A stretch of 64,000 nucleotides of DNA from Herbiconiux daphne. GTDB taxonomy: Bacteria; Actinomycetota; Actinomycetes; Actinomycetales; Microbacteriaceae. The notes under the pieces are model-generated. The model was not told where the DNA came from and did not search any database. It saw nothing but the letters and a program-made list of their open reading frames with translations. A program made the translations under genes and the position numbers. The stretch covers positions 930,001 to 994,000 of the forward strand of contig NZ_JANLCJ010000001.1 in NCBI RefSeq assembly GCF_024979295.1. The letters are read 5' to 3'. This document shows positions 9,855 to 18,928 of the stretch, one piece after another (position 1 is the first letter of the stretch; each line of letters opens with the position of its first letter).

Positions 9855-12455
9855 GTGAAGGCGATCCGCAGGTTCACCGTCCGATCCGTTCTGCCCGAGT
9901 CGTTGTCGGCTCTCGGCGAGTTGGCGGCCAATCTCCGCTGGGCGTGGCACGAGCCCACCCGGCAGATCTTCGCCCACATCTCGCCCGACGACTGGCGGTC
10001 GACGCAGGGCGATCCCGTCGCCCTGCTGGGCGCCGTGAGCCCCGAGCGCCTCGACCAGCTCGCGGCCGACCAGGGCTTCGTGGCGTGGGCGAACAGCCTG
10101 CGCGGCGATCTCGACGCCTACCTCGGCGAGCCGCGCTGGTACCAGTCGCTCGACGGCCCGCGTCCGCAGTCCATCGGCTACTTCTCGCCGGAGTTCGGCA
10201 TCGCGGCAGCCCTTCCGCAGTACTCGGGCGGCCTCGGCATCCTGGCCGGGGATCATCTGAAGGCGGCATCCGATCTCGGCGTGCCGATCATCGGCGTGGG
10301 CCTGTTCTATCGCTCGGGCTACTTCACCCAGTCGATCTCGCGCGACGGCTGGCAGGAGGAGAGCTACCCGGTGCTCGACCCCGACGGTCTGCCGCTGTCG
10401 GTGCTGCGGCTCGCCGACGGCACCCCGGCGCAGATCGTTCTCGCCCTGCCCGGCGATCGCGCGCTCTACGCCCGCATCTGGCAGGCGCAGGTGGGGCGGG
10501 TGCGGCTGCTGCTGCTCGACACCGACATCCCCGACAACGACGACGACCTGCGCTCGGTGACCGACCGCCTCTACGGCGGCGGCGGCGAGCACCGTCTGCT
10601 GCAGGAGCTGCTGCTCGGCATCGGCGGGGTGCGGGCGCTCGAGGTGCTGTCGGAACTGACCGACGCGCCCATGCCGGAGGTCTACCACACCAATGAAGGG
10701 CACGCCGGGTTCCAGGGCCTCGAGCGCATCTCGAGCCTGATCGGCGGCGGGCTCTCGTTCGACGAGGCGCTGCAGGTCGTGCGCGCGGGCACCGTGTTCA
10801 CCACGCACACCCCGGTTCCGGCGGGCATCGACCGGTTCGACCGTTCGCTCGTCGAGCGCTACTTCTCCACCGACATGCTGCCCGGCCTCGAGGTGGCCTC
10901 GGTGCTCGCGCTGGGCGCCGAGGACTACGACGGCGGGTCGCCCGACGTGTTCAACATGGCGGTGCTCGGGCTGCGGCTCGGGCAGCGCGCCAACGGCGTC
11001 TCGAAGCTGCACGGCGACGTGAGCCGGGGCATGTTCGCGCCGCTCTGGCCCGGCTTCGACCGCGACGACGTGCCGATCACCTCGGTGACCAACGGTGTGC
11101 ACGCGCCCACCTGGACCGACCCGCTGCTGCAGGCCCTGGCCAGCACCAAGCTCGGTTCGGGCGACACCACCCGGGTCGACTGGCACTCCGCAGAGGTGAG
11201 CGACGGCGAGATCTGGGCGGTGCGCGGCGACATGCGGCGGCAGCTCGTGCACGACGCGCGACGCCGCGTGACCGAAGCGTGGCGCGAGCAGAACCCCGAT
11301 TCGATTCCGCCGTCGTGGTTCCAGACGCTGCTCGACCCGAACGTGCTGACCATCGGGTTCGCGCGGCGGGTGCCCACCTACAAGCGGCTCACGCTCATGC
11401 TGCACGACCCGGTGCGGCTGAAGTCGATCCTGCTGAACCCGGAGCGGCCGATCCAGTTCGTGATCGCCGGCAAGTCGCACCCGGCCGACGAGGAGGGCAA
11501 GCGGCTGATTCAGAAGCTGGTGCAGTTCGCCTCCGACCCCGAGGTGCGCAATCGCATCGTGTTCCTGCCGAACTACGACATCGGCATGGCGCAGTTGCTC
11601 TATCCGGGAACGGATGTCTGGCTCAACAACCCGCTGCGTCCGTTGGAGGCCTGTGGCACCTCGGGCATGAAGGCGGCGCTCAACGGCGGGCTCAACCTCT
11701 CGATCCTCGACGGCTGGTGGAACGAGTACTACGACGGCGAAGACGGCTGGGCGATTCCCACGGCCGACTCGGCGGGCGACAGCGAGGAGCGTGACACCCT
11801 CGAGTCGGAGGCGCTCTACGACCTGATGGAGAACCAGGTCGCGCCGCGCTTCTACGACCGCGACTCCGACGGCATCCCGGCGAACTGGCTGCAGTCGATC
11901 CGGCACACGCTGGCGACCCTCTCGCCCGAGCTTTCGGCCGAGCGCATGGTGCGCGAATACGTCGAGCGCCTCTACGTGCCCGCCGCCGAGGCCGAGCGCG
12001 CGATGTCGGCCGACGACTACGAGGCCGCTCGTGAGCTCTCGGCGTGGAAGGCGAAGGTGCGCGCTGCCTGGTCGGGCGTCTCGGTCGTGCACGTCGAGTC
12101 CGGCGGCCTCGATGACACCCCGCAGGTCGGCGACACGTTGCACGTGCGAGCGCACATCCAGCTCGATGGGCTCACCCCCGACGACGTGGCGGTCGAGGTG
12201 GTCTACGGCCACGCCGTGCACGGCGACGACCTCTCCGACCCGGCCACGGTCGAGTTGACCACCCCGCACGCCGGTGCCGCGCACCCGTCGGGGGCGCCCT
12301 CCTCGGCCGACGTCGACGAGTCGGCCCCCCGCGTCTACTCGGGCACCGTCGAACTCGCGCGCGCCGGCTCGTTCGGCTACACCGTGCGTGTGGTGCCGAA
12401 GCACGCCTACTTGGCGTCGCCCGCGGAGATGGGTCTCATCGCTGTCGCGCACTGA
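9855..12455 (+). CDS. glgP: Alpha-glucan (glycogen) phosphorylase
   Basis: An 866-residue GT35 enzyme that releases glucose-1-phosphate from glycogen using pyridoxal phosphate. It is of the DUF3417-containing actinobacterial type, with an N-terminal segment including [17 protein letters not shown]. The PLP lysine lies in [12 protein letters not shown] (about Lys606). The sugar-phosphate region is around [15 protein letters not shown] (about 535-549). A C-terminal extension (about 735-866) looks like a beta domain. The GTG start at 9855 has AAGGAG 8 bases upstream. It is transcribed away from glgE-glgB, so synthesis and breakdown share one control region. Confidence 0.95.
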   Translation: MKAIRRFTVRSVLPESLSALGELAANLRWAWHEPTRQIFAHISPDDWRSTQGDPVALLGAVSPERLDQLAADQGFVAWANSLRGDLDAYLGEPRWYQSLDGPRPQSIGYFSPEFGIAAALPQYSGGLGILAGDHLKAASDLGVPIIGVGLFYRSGYFTQSISRDGWQEESYPVLDPDGLPLSVLRLADGTPAQIVLALPGDRALYARIWQAQVGRVRLLLLDTDIPDNDDDLRSVTDRLYGGGGEHRLLQELLLGIGGVRALEVLSELTDAPMPEVYHTNEGHAGFQGLERISSLIGGGLSFDEALQVVRAGTVFTTHTPVPAGIDRFDRSLVERYFSTDMLPGLEVASVLALGAEDYDGGSPDVFNMAVLGLRLGQRANGVSKLHGDVSRGMFAPLWPGFDRDDVPITSVTNGVHAPTWTDPLLQALASTKLGSGDTTRVDWHSAEVSDGEIWAVRGDMRRQLVHDARRRVTEAWREQNPDSIPPSWFQTLLDPNVLTIGFARRVPTYKRLTLMLHDPVRLKSILLNPERPIQFVIAGKSHPADEEGKRLIQKLVQFASDPEVRNRIVFLPNYDIGMAQLLYPGTDVWLNNPLRPLEACGTSGMKAALNGGLNLSILDGWWNEYYDGEDGWAIPTADSAGDSEERDTLESEALYDLMENQVAPRFYDRDSDGIPANWLQSIRHTLATLSPELSAERMVREYVERLYVPAAEAERAMSADDYEAARELSAWKAKVRAAWSGVSVVHVESGGLDDTPQVGDTLHVRAHIQLDGLTPDDVAVEVVYGHAVHGDDLSDPATVELTTPHAGAAHPSGAPSSADVDESAPRVYSGTVELARAGSFGYTVRVVPKHAYLASPAEMGLIAVAH

Positions 12456-12520
12456 CGTGGGTCCGCGCGCGGGGTGCTGAGGCGCGGACCGCTGCCCCTC
12501 CTCCCGGTGCCCCACGCGCC

Positions 12521-13071
12521 CGAGAAGTCACTTTCGGGTGCTCCTCGTGGGCATTTGCACCGAATAGTGACTTCTCGCGGGGCGTCGTGGCGCGGGCGTC
12601 GTGGCGGTAGGCTCCTCGTCGCCACAGCGCCCACCTCCGCCGAGAAGTCACTTTTGCGTGCTTCCCGGGGGCATTTGCACCGGATTGTGACTTCTCGCGT
12701 GGCGCCGGGCTGGGTGCGCCGCGAGTGGGGCGGGCCGAGATTACGCTCACGACGCCCCACTTCCGCCGAGAAGTCACTTTTACGTGCTTCCCTTGGGCGT
12801 TTGCACCGGATAGTGACTTCTCGCGTGGCGTCGAGCTGGGTGCGCCGCGAGCGGGGTGGGCCGAGATTTCGCTCCCGACGCCCCCACTACCGCCGAGAAG
12901 TCACTTTTCGGTGCTTCACGTAGGCATTTGCACCGGACTGTGACTTCTCGCGGGACTGGGCGTGGTGCGGCGGGTGGGGCGGGCCGAGATTTCGCTCCAA
13001 ACGCGCCTACCTCGCCGAGAAGTCACTTTTCGATGCTTCCCGGGGCATTTGCACCGGATTGTGACTTCTCA
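12521..13071. repeat. Array of five palindromic repeat units, period 120-127 bp
   Basis: Five 56-57-bp palindromes lie at 12521-12577, 12641-12697, 12767-12823, 12894-12950 and 13016-13071. Each has the 11-bp arms CGAGAAGTCAC and GTGACTTCTCG (last base changed in unit 5). Inside is a second stem, GTGC/GCAC, extended to CGGTGC/GCACCG in unit 4. Spacers 2-3, 3-4 and 4-5 share blocks such as GGGCCGAGATT, so the whole unit is a tandem duplication. The array lies between the convergent 3' ends of glgP and the tetR-type gene. This stretch holds no gene. Function unknown; it is REP/BIME-like in form. Confidence 0.85.
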
Positions 13072-13077
13072 CGGGGC

Positions 13078-13096
13078 GGGGGGGGGGGGGGGGGGG
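13078..13096 (+). repeat. Homopolymer of 19 G
   Basis: An uninterrupted run of 19 G directly adjoins the stop codon of the TetR-type gene (13097-13099) and follows the last palindrome. Such a run should be prone to slippage, and its assembled length may be inaccurate. It is outside any coding frame I can support. Confidence 0.8.
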
Positions 13097-13729
13097 TCAG
13101 TCCCGCGCCGCGCGCGACGCGGCGGGGGCCCGGAGTGCCGGGTGCGAGCTGCGGATGATGTCGAGCTTCTCGGGGAAGACCGACTGCATGAGTTCGCGCA
13201 CCGTGGGGTCGGTGTCGTAGTCGTCGAGCATGCGCACGCCGAGCACGACGTTGGCGAGCATGCCCCCGGCGAGGAAGTCGGTCGCCTGGGCGGCGGTCAT
13301 GCCGGCTTCGTCGCGCAGCAGGCGGTAGACGTCGAGAAAGCCGCAGCGCGCGGCCGGGCCGATGACGGGGTCTGCCCCGAGCGCGAAGGCGTGCATGAGT
13401 GACAACAGGATGCCGCGGTCGGTGGTCAGCTCGAAATACGCAAGGCCCAGGCGGCGCTCGAGCGGCACGGCCGGATCGGCGGCGATGGCCTCTCGGAACG
13501 ACGCGAGCAGGCGCTCGAGCGCGCGGTGCAGCACCTCGAGGAACAACCGCTCCTTCGTGCCGAACATGCGCACCACGTAGGGCTGGCTGACGCCGGCCGC
13601 CCGCGCCACCATGTCGGTCGTGGCGCCGGCGTAGCCGGCGTCTCCGAACACGGTCGTCGCGGCATCGATGATGAGGGCGCGGCGCTCGTCTGCCGGCATC
13701 CGGAGCTTCTTGTCGGTCACGCTTGACAT
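13097..13729 (-). CDS. TetR family transcriptional regulator
   Basis: A 210-residue repressor. The N-terminal helix-turn-helix spans about residues 16-60, with recognition region TTDMVARAAGVSQPYVVRMF. The C-terminal helical domain would bind ligand and dimerise. It is divergent from an MFS exporter, and two GTAATCA/TGATTAC-type sites lie in the 68-bp gap, so it very likely represses the exporter and itself. The ATG at 13729 has no Shine-Dalgarno and lies 1 base from the first operator. In-frame alternatives are GTG 13720 and ATG 13699. The inducing compound cannot be deduced. Confidence 0.9.
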   Translation of the reverse strand: MSSVTDKKLRMPADERRALIIDAATTVFGDAGYAGATTDMVARAAGVSQPYVVRMFGTKERLFLEVLHRALERLLASFREAIAADPAVPLERRLGLAYFELTTDRGILLSLMHAFALGADPVIGPAARCGFLDVYRLLRDEAGMTAAQATDFLAGGMLANVVLGVRMLDDYDTDPTVRELMQSVFPEKLDIIRSSHPALRAPAASRAARD

Positions 13730-13775
13730 GGTATCAGCTGATTACTTAGGGTGATGGTTGTAATCATTTGATTAC
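13723..13775 (+). promoter_or_regulatory. MFS-gene promoter with two TetR-type operators
   Basis: The promoter TTGACA (13723-13728)-18-TAGGGT (13747-13752) faces the exporter gene. Operator 1, GTATCAgcTGATTAC (13731-13745), lies inside the spacer and has a degenerate left half. Operator 2, GTAATCAttTGATTAC (13760-13775), is a perfect 7-bp-arm palindrome at the predicted transcription start. Binding at either site would block RNA polymerase. Confidence 0.75.
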
Positions 13776-13797
13776 CAAACTCTCGAGAGGATTGCTC

Positions 13798-15267
13798 ATG
13801 GCGATCACGCAGTCCGTGCCGCAGACGCCGGCGGGCACGTCCGGGGTGCCCGGCGCTGCCAAGGCAGAAGGCGCCGTCGGCCCGGCCCCGAAGCGGCGCA
13901 TCCCGATCTGGCTCGCGGTGCTGGCCGCCTCGCTGCCGATGTTCATGGCGACGCTCGACAACCTCGTGGTCACGAGCGCCCTGCCCGTGCTCGGCGAACA
14001 GCTCTCGGCCTCGGTGGAGCAGCTGCAGTGGTTCGTCAACGCCTACACGCTCAGCTTCGCGAGCCTCATGCTGTTCGCGGTCGCCCTCGGCGATCGGCTC
14101 GGGCGGCGCACCGTGTTCCTCTGGGGCATCGGCATCTTCACGGTCGCCTCGGCGCTCTGCGCGGTGAGCACCGAACCGTGGATGCTCATCGCGGCCCGCG
14201 CCGTGCAGGGCGCCGGCGCCGCCGCACTCATGCCGCTGTCGCTGACGCTGCTGGTCGGCTCGGTCAGCGCCCGCATGCGGCCGCTCGCGATCGGCATCTG
14301 GGGTGGAATCTCGGGTCTCGGTGTGGCGCTCGGTCCGCTCATCGGTGGCGCGGTCATCCAGGGCTGGAACTGGGACGCGATCTTCTGGCTCAACGTGCCG
14401 GTCGGCATCGTCACGTTCCCGCTCGTGCTGCTCGCGCTGCCGAACTCTTTCGGGGCGCGCCTGCGGGCCGACCTCGTGGGTGTGCTGCTCGCGGGAGTCG
14501 GGGTGCTGGGCGTGGTCTACGGAATCATCCGGGGCAACGACGCCGGCTGGTCGAGCCTCGAGGTGCTCGGATCGATCATCGGCGGCGCCGTGCTGCTGGC
14601 GGCGTTCGTGCTCTGGGAGTCGCGCGCGGCGAACCCGCTGCTGCCCTTGCGGCTGTTCCGCGACCGCAGCTTCTCGGTGGCGAACGTGGTGGGCCTCGTA
14701 TTCAGCTTCGGCATCTTCGGGGCGATCTTCATCCTCATCCAGTTCCTGCAGATCGTTCAGGGCAAGACGCCGCTCGAGGCCGGCATCCTGACCATGCCGT
14801 GGACGCTCGCCCCCATGGTCATCGCGCCCCTCGCCGGCTTCATCGTGCCGCGGGTGGGCACGCGACTTCTCATCGTCGTGGGGCTGTCGCTGCAGGCGAT
14901 CGGTGTGGGCTGGTTCGCGTTCACGATGACTCCGGATGTCGCCTACGGCACGCTGCTGCCGGCGTTCCTGTTCGCCGGGGTCGGCATGGGGCTCGTGTTC
15001 GCCCCGTCGTCGACGGCGGTGCTCGTGAACATGTCGCCGCAGGACAACGCGAAGGCCTCGGGCACCAACTCCACCCTGCGCGAGATCGGCGTGGCCCTCG
15101 GCATCGCCGTGCTCACCGCGATCTTCACGGCCAACGGCGGCGAGTTCACCCCCACGGGCTACGTGGATGCCGCCATCCCGGCAATCTGGGTGGGGGCGGC
15201 CGCGCTTTTGCTAGCTGCGCTTACAGCGCTGCTCTTGCCTGCTGGTCGCAGCCAAGAGCGGCACTGA
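13798..15267 (+). CDS. MFS drug-efflux transporter, DHA2 (14-TM) type
   Basis: A 489-residue inner-membrane proton-driven exporter. After a 35-residue cytoplasmic leader there are about 14 hydrophobic helices. Motif A (GDRLGRRTVF) follows helix 2, and helix 1 carries LDNLVVTSALPVL, typical of the EmrB/QacA branch. The ATG at 13798 is chosen because GAGAGG lies 7 bases upstream; an in-frame TTG at 13768 falls inside operator 2. It is controlled by the adjacent TetR-type repressor. The substrate is unknown; multidrug export is inferred from the family. Confidence 0.92.
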   Translation: MAITQSVPQTPAGTSGVPGAAKAEGAVGPAPKRRIPIWLAVLAASLPMFMATLDNLVVTSALPVLGEQLSASVEQLQWFVNAYTLSFASLMLFAVALGDRLGRRTVFLWGIGIFTVASALCAVSTEPWMLIAARAVQGAGAAALMPLSLTLLVGSVSARMRPLAIGIWGGISGLGVALGPLIGGAVIQGWNWDAIFWLNVPVGIVTFPLVLLALPNSFGARLRADLVGVLLAGVGVLGVVYGIIRGNDAGWSSLEVLGSIIGGAVLLAAFVLWESRAANPLLPLRLFRDRSFSVANVVGLVFSFGIFGAIFILIQFLQIVQGKTPLEAGILTMPWTLAPMVIAPLAGFIVPRVGTRLLIVVGLSLQAIGVGWFAFTMTPDVAYGTLLPAFLFAGVGMGLVFAPSSTAVLVNMSPQDNAKASGTNSTLREIGVALGIAVLTAIFTANGGEFTPTGYVDAAIPAIWVGAAALLLAALTALLLPAGRSQERH

Positions 15268-15272
15268 CGCGT

Positions 15273-15297
15273 CCGCGCCGCCGCCTCTGCGGCGCGG
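15273..15297 (+). terminator. Hairpin after the MFS gene
   Basis: CCGCGCCGC (15273-15281) pairs perfectly with GCGGCGCGG (15289-15297) over a 7-base loop, starting 5 bases after the stop codon. No U tract is present. Confidence 0.5.
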
Positions 15298-15361
15298 GCG
15301 ACATGTTCGCGTGCGGTCGCTGTCGCGGCCGCGCGCTCACCCTGGGTCGTCGAGCGCGGCC
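15298..15361 (+). repeat. 64-bp dispersed repeat, copy 2
   Basis: This copy matches 5219-5282 at 48 of 64 positions without gaps. It again follows a 3' hairpin and faces the 3' end of a glycogen gene (glgX here, glgB there). Confidence 0.6.
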
Positions 15362-15400
15362 CGCGGTCGGCGAGTGCGTGCTGGACTTCTGGGTAGCCCT

Positions 15401-17461
15401 CTAGACAGCTCTATAGAGCTGCATCGACGTGGGCGCGACATCCACGACGTCGCCCGGGGCGAACCGGGGGAGCGGCTGGTCGTGGTGGTGCGGGGCGGGC
15501 GTGTCCTGCGCCGAGTCCCAGAGGAGCTCATAGGCCTCGACCCCGTCGTGCGACGGCAGGGTCACGCGCTCGGGCGCCTCGACACCGTGGATGACCGTGA
15601 GGATGCGATTGAGCTCCTCGTGCTCGGGCGTCGACGCCGCCACGTAGATGAGGGTGCGGTTCTCGGGCGAGTTCCAGTCGGGCACCGACATGGTGTCGCC
15701 GCCCGCGTCATACCAGTCCATCTGGCTCGCACTCGGGGTGCGCTCACCGAACACGCCGTAGTGCACCGGTCGCAGCGCGGGGTTCTCGCGGCGCATCCGG
15801 AGCAGGTGCTGCGTGGTGCGCCAGAGGTCTTTCTGCCAGGTGCGGCGGTCCCAGCTCAGCCAGGTGAGCTCGGAGTCGTGGCAGTAGGCGTTGTTGTTGC
15901 CCTTCTGGCTGCGCCCGAACTCGTCGCCCGCCGTGATCATCGGCACGCCGGCCGAGAGCAGCAGGGTGCCCATGAGGTTGCGCATGGCCCGCCGCCGCGA
16001 CTGCTCGATGGTGCGCGAGGTGGTGGGGCCCTCGATGCCGTGGTTGTACGACATGTTGTTGTCGCTGCCGTCGCGGTTGGCCTCGCCGTTGCCCACGTTG
16101 TGCTTGACGTTGTAGGCGGTGAGGTCGGCGAGGGTGAAGCCGTCGTGGGCGGTGACGAAGTTCACCGAGGCGAGCGGCCCGCGCTGCTGCGCGAAGGTGT
16201 TCGACGAGCCCGCGATGCGCGTGGCCAGCATGCCGACGCCGTCGCCGGGGTTCCCGTTCTCGCGGATCGACTTGATGTCACGCAGCCAGAACTTGCGCAT
16301 GCGGTCGCGGAAGCGGTCGTTCCACTCCGACCAGCCGGCCGGGAAGTTGCCTGTCTGCCAGCCGCCCATGCCGACGTCCCACGGCTCGGCGATCATCTTC
16401 ACGCCCGCGAGCTCGGGGTCGCTCACGATGCCGGTGATGAGCGGATGCTCGTGGTCGAAATAGTTGTCGGCGTTGCGCCCGAGCGTGGCGGCCAGGTCGA
16501 ACCGGAAGCCGTCGACCTGCACGTCGTTGGCCCAGTACTTGAGCGAGTCGAGGATCATGCGCGACACGGCGGGGGTGGACGTGTTGATCGAGTTGCCGCA
16601 GCCGGTGACGTCGACGTAGTCGCCGCGGCTGGTCTGCCGGTAGTACCCGGCGTTGTCGATGCCGCGGAAGCTCGTGGTCGGGCCCATCCGCCCCTCTTCG
16701 GCGGTGTGGTTGTAGACCACGTCGAGAATGACCTCGATGCCGGCCTCGTGCAGCAGCTTCACCATGCCCTTGAACTCGCGCAGCACGGCGCTCGGCCCCT
16801 GACCCTGAGCGGCGCGCGAGGCGTAGAGGTTGTGCGGCGCGAAGAAGCCGAGGGTGTTGTAGCCCCAGTAATTGGTGAGCCCCTGCTTCTGCAGCCGCTG
16901 CTCGGAGACGAACGCGTGCACGGGCAGCAACTCCACCGCCGTGACGCCGAGGCTCTTGAGGTAGCCGATGCTGGTGTCGTGGGCGAGGCCGGCGTAGGTT
17001 CCACGCAGGTTCTCGGGGATGCGGTTGTTGAGCTTCGACAACCCTTTGACGTGGGCCTCGTAGATGACCGTGTGGTCGAGCGGGGTGTTCGGCTTGCCGA
17101 CGCCGTTCCAGTTGAACTCCTCGTCGACCACCACGCTCCGCCACTGCTCGCGACCCGATCGCACGAGACCGCGGGCGTAGGGGTCGAGCAGCGCGAGCTC
17201 GGGATCGAACGCGTTCAACGGGCCATCCGGGCCGTCGACCCGCAGACTGTAGCGGCGGCCGGGAGCCAGTGAGCGGGTTCTCGCGGTCCAGACGCCCGCG
17301 GCATCCGGTGTCAGCGGAACCGACTTCACGACCCAGTTGGGGTCTTTGTCGTCATAGAGGCAGAGCTCGATGCTCGTCGCCGTCTCTGACCACACGCGCA
17401 GCTCTCCGCCGTGAGAAGTCTGGCGCACGCCCATCCGCGCGAATGGGTCGGCCGCAGTCAT
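15401..17461 (-). CDS. glgX: Glycogen debranching enzyme GlgX (isoamylase type), first paralogue
   Basis: A 686-residue GH13_11 enzyme that cleaves alpha-1,6 branches of glycogen after phosphorylase action. The N-terminal CBM48 domain (about 5-105) precedes a barrel with nucleophile Asp in GFRFDLAATLG and acid Glu in MIAEPWDVG. The ATG at 17461 (MTAADPFARMG) is chosen. TACTCT at 17474-17469 lies 8 bases before it with no Shine-Dalgarno, which suggests a leaderless mRNA. A second paralogue sits with treY/treZ at 42 kb. This copy stands alone and is the likelier partner of GlgP, though that is inference. Confidence 0.9.
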   Translation of the reverse strand: MTAADPFARMGVRQTSHGGELRVWSETATSIELCLYDDKDPNWVVKSVPLTPDAAGVWTARTRSLAPGRRYSLRVDGPDGPLNAFDPELALLDPYARGLVRSGREQWRSVVVDEEFNWNGVGKPNTPLDHTVIYEAHVKGLSKLNNRIPENLRGTYAGLAHDTSIGYLKSLGVTAVELLPVHAFVSEQRLQKQGLTNYWGYNTLGFFAPHNLYASRAAQGQGPSAVLREFKGMVKLLHEAGIEVILDVVYNHTAEEGRMGPTTSFRGIDNAGYYRQTSRGDYVDVTGCGNSINTSTPAVSRMILDSLKYWANDVQVDGFRFDLAATLGRNADNYFDHEHPLITGIVSDPELAGVKMIAEPWDVGMGGWQTGNFPAGWSEWNDRFRDRMRKFWLRDIKSIRENGNPGDGVGMLATRIAGSSNTFAQQRGPLASVNFVTAHDGFTLADLTAYNVKHNVGNGEANRDGSDNNMSYNHGIEGPTTSRTIEQSRRRAMRNLMGTLLLSAGVPMITAGDEFGRSQKGNNNAYCHDSELTWLSWDRRTWQKDLWRTTQHLLRMRRENPALRPVHYGVFGERTPSASQMDWYDAGGDTMSVPDWNSPENRTLIYVAASTPEHEELNRILTVIHGVEAPERVTLPSHDGVEAYELLWDSAQDTPAPHHHDQPLPRFAPGDVVDVAPTSMQLYRAV

Positions 17462-17523
17462 GAGACTTAGAGTAGTTGCAGCCGACAAATCCCATGAAAT
17501 CGCAAGGAATCGCCGAGAACCCG

Positions 17524-18723
17524 ATGCCCGTCTACCTCGATCACGCGGCCACCACGCCGATGCTTCCGGAGGCCCGTTCGGCCTACGTCGACGCACTCGG
17601 TGTGGTGGGCAACCCCTCGTCGATCCACAGTCAGGGCCAGCAGGCCAAACGCCTGCTCGAGGAGTCGCGCGAAGTCGTGGCCGCGTCGGTCGGCGCCGAG
17701 CCGATCGAGGTCATCTTCACCTCGGGCGGCACCGAGTCGATCAACCTCGGCATCAAGGGACTGTTCTGGAAGAGGCAGCAGGATGCCGCCCGCCCGGTGG
17801 TGCTCGTGCCCGGCGGCGAGCATCACGCCACCGTCGACGCGGTGGAGTGGCTCGTGCGCCACGAGGGCGCCCGCGTGGTGTGGTTGCCGGTCGACGCGTT
17901 GGGGCGTCTGGCACCCTCGGTGCTCGACGAGGCGCTCGCGGAGCACGGAGCCGCGGTCTCGCTGGTGTCGGTGCTGTGGGCCAACAACGAGGTCGGAACG
18001 GTTCAGGATGTCGCCGCCCTCGTCGCGGTCGCCACGCGTTTCGGGGTGCCGGTGCACGTCGACGCTGTGGCCGCCTACGGCTACCTGCCGCTCGACTTCG
18101 ACGCGGTGGGCGCGGCCGCGATGAGTATCTCGGCGCACAAGATCGGCGGCCCGGTGGGCATCGGGGCCCTGCTGTTGTCGCGCCGGAGCGAGGTGGAGCC
18201 GCTCATCCACGGTGGCAACCAGCAGCGCGTGCGCTCGGGAACCCAGGATGTCGCGGGGGCGGTGGCGTTCGCGGCGGCGGCGTCGGCGGTGCTGCGCGAG
18301 TTCGGCGGTGGCGGCTCATTCGTGGGGGAGCTCGCGGTGCTGCGGGACCGACTCGTGGCCGGCGTGCGGAACGCGGTGCCCGACGCCGTGCTGAGGGGAG
18401 ACCCCGCGGCATCCGGTCGCCTGCCGGGCAATGCCCACTTCACGTTCCCGGGGTGCGAGGGCGACTCGTTGCTGTTCGTGCTCGACGTGGCCGGGTTCTC
18501 GGTGTCGACGGGGTCGGCGTGCCAGGCCGGGGTTCCCGAGGTGTCGCACGTGCTGACGGCGATGGGGGTGCCCGACGACGAAGCCCGCGGAGCGCTGCGG
18601 TTCACCCTGGGGCACGGCACCACGGCGGCGGAGGTCGACGCGCTCGTGGCCGCGCTGCCGGCCGCGTACGCGTCGGCCCGCAAGGCCGGCTTCGCCGACC
18701 GCGTGGTGACGCCGGGCCGCTGA
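17524..18723 (+). CDS. Cysteine desulfurase (NifS/IscS-like)
   Basis: A 399-residue PLP enzyme that takes sulfur from cysteine as a persulfide. The PLP lysine is Lys206 in SAHKIGGP, and the catalytic cysteine is Cys333 in STGSACQAG. The family start MPVYLDHAATTPM fits the ATG at 17524. AAGGA at 17504-17508 is rather far (15 bases); ATG 17494 or TTG 17476 would add 10 or 16 residues. It is divergent from glgX. In many actinobacteria this gene is close to mnmA, whose product needs the persulfide for tRNA 2-thiolation. Here two unrelated genes separate them. Confidence 0.93.
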   Translation: MPVYLDHAATTPMLPEARSAYVDALGVVGNPSSIHSQGQQAKRLLEESREVVAASVGAEPIEVIFTSGGTESINLGIKGLFWKRQQDAARPVVLVPGGEHHATVDAVEWLVRHEGARVVWLPVDALGRLAPSVLDEALAEHGAAVSLVSVLWANNEVGTVQDVAALVAVATRFGVPVHVDAVAAYGYLPLDFDAVGAAAMSISAHKIGGPVGIGALLLSRRSEVEPLIHGGNQQRVRSGTQDVAGAVAFAAAASAVLREFGGGGSFVGELAVLRDRLVAGVRNAVPDAVLRGDPAASGRLPGNAHFTFPGCEGDSLLFVLDVAGFSVSTGSACQAGVPEVSHVLTAMGVPDDEARGALRFTLGHGTTAAEVDALVAALPAAYASARKAGFADRVVTPGR

Positions 18724-18806
18724 CGCGCCCGCTTTTCGGCGTCTCTTCCCCGTCCTCCCCGCTTCCCCGGACGCCTCGCGATCCCCGCTTCCCCCACTTG
18801 CCTCCC

Positions 18807-18856
18807 GGTCGCGCAAAAGGCTCGCTCAACCGAGGTTTCGGTGCTTTTGCGCGACC
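18807..18856 (+). repeat. 50-bp palindromic element, copy A
   Basis: GGTCGCGCAAAA (18807-18818) and TTTTGCGCGACC (18845-18856) are perfect inverted arms, and the outer stem extends 3 more bases on each side. The 26-base centre contains a smaller hairpin, ACCGA/TCGGT. Copies B (19894-19943, inverted) and C (37651-37700) have the same length and arms. No other function is visible between 18724 and 18928. Confidence 0.8.
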
Positions 18857-18928
18857 GGGTGGGTTCGCGGAGGGCGTCCGGGCTGTGGATAACTCCTCGT
18901 GGGGCCTGCGGGCCCGCACAATGGCGGG

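Noticed and set aside
9774..12515. 913-codon open frame antisense to glgP
   Set aside because: Same composition bias and no domain; glgP is certain on the other strand.
12521..13071. CRISPR array
   Set aside because: The repeats are 56-57 bp palindromes, the segments between them are about 63-70 bp and similar to each other, and no cas gene is nearby.
12474..13402. Short open frames across the palindromic array
   Set aside because: They arise from the repeat itself, run in several frames at once, and have no start signals.
13768..13797. TTG start adding 10 residues to the MFS exporter
   Set aside because: It lies within the second operator and has no Shine-Dalgarno, while the ATG at 13798 has GAGAGG at good spacing.
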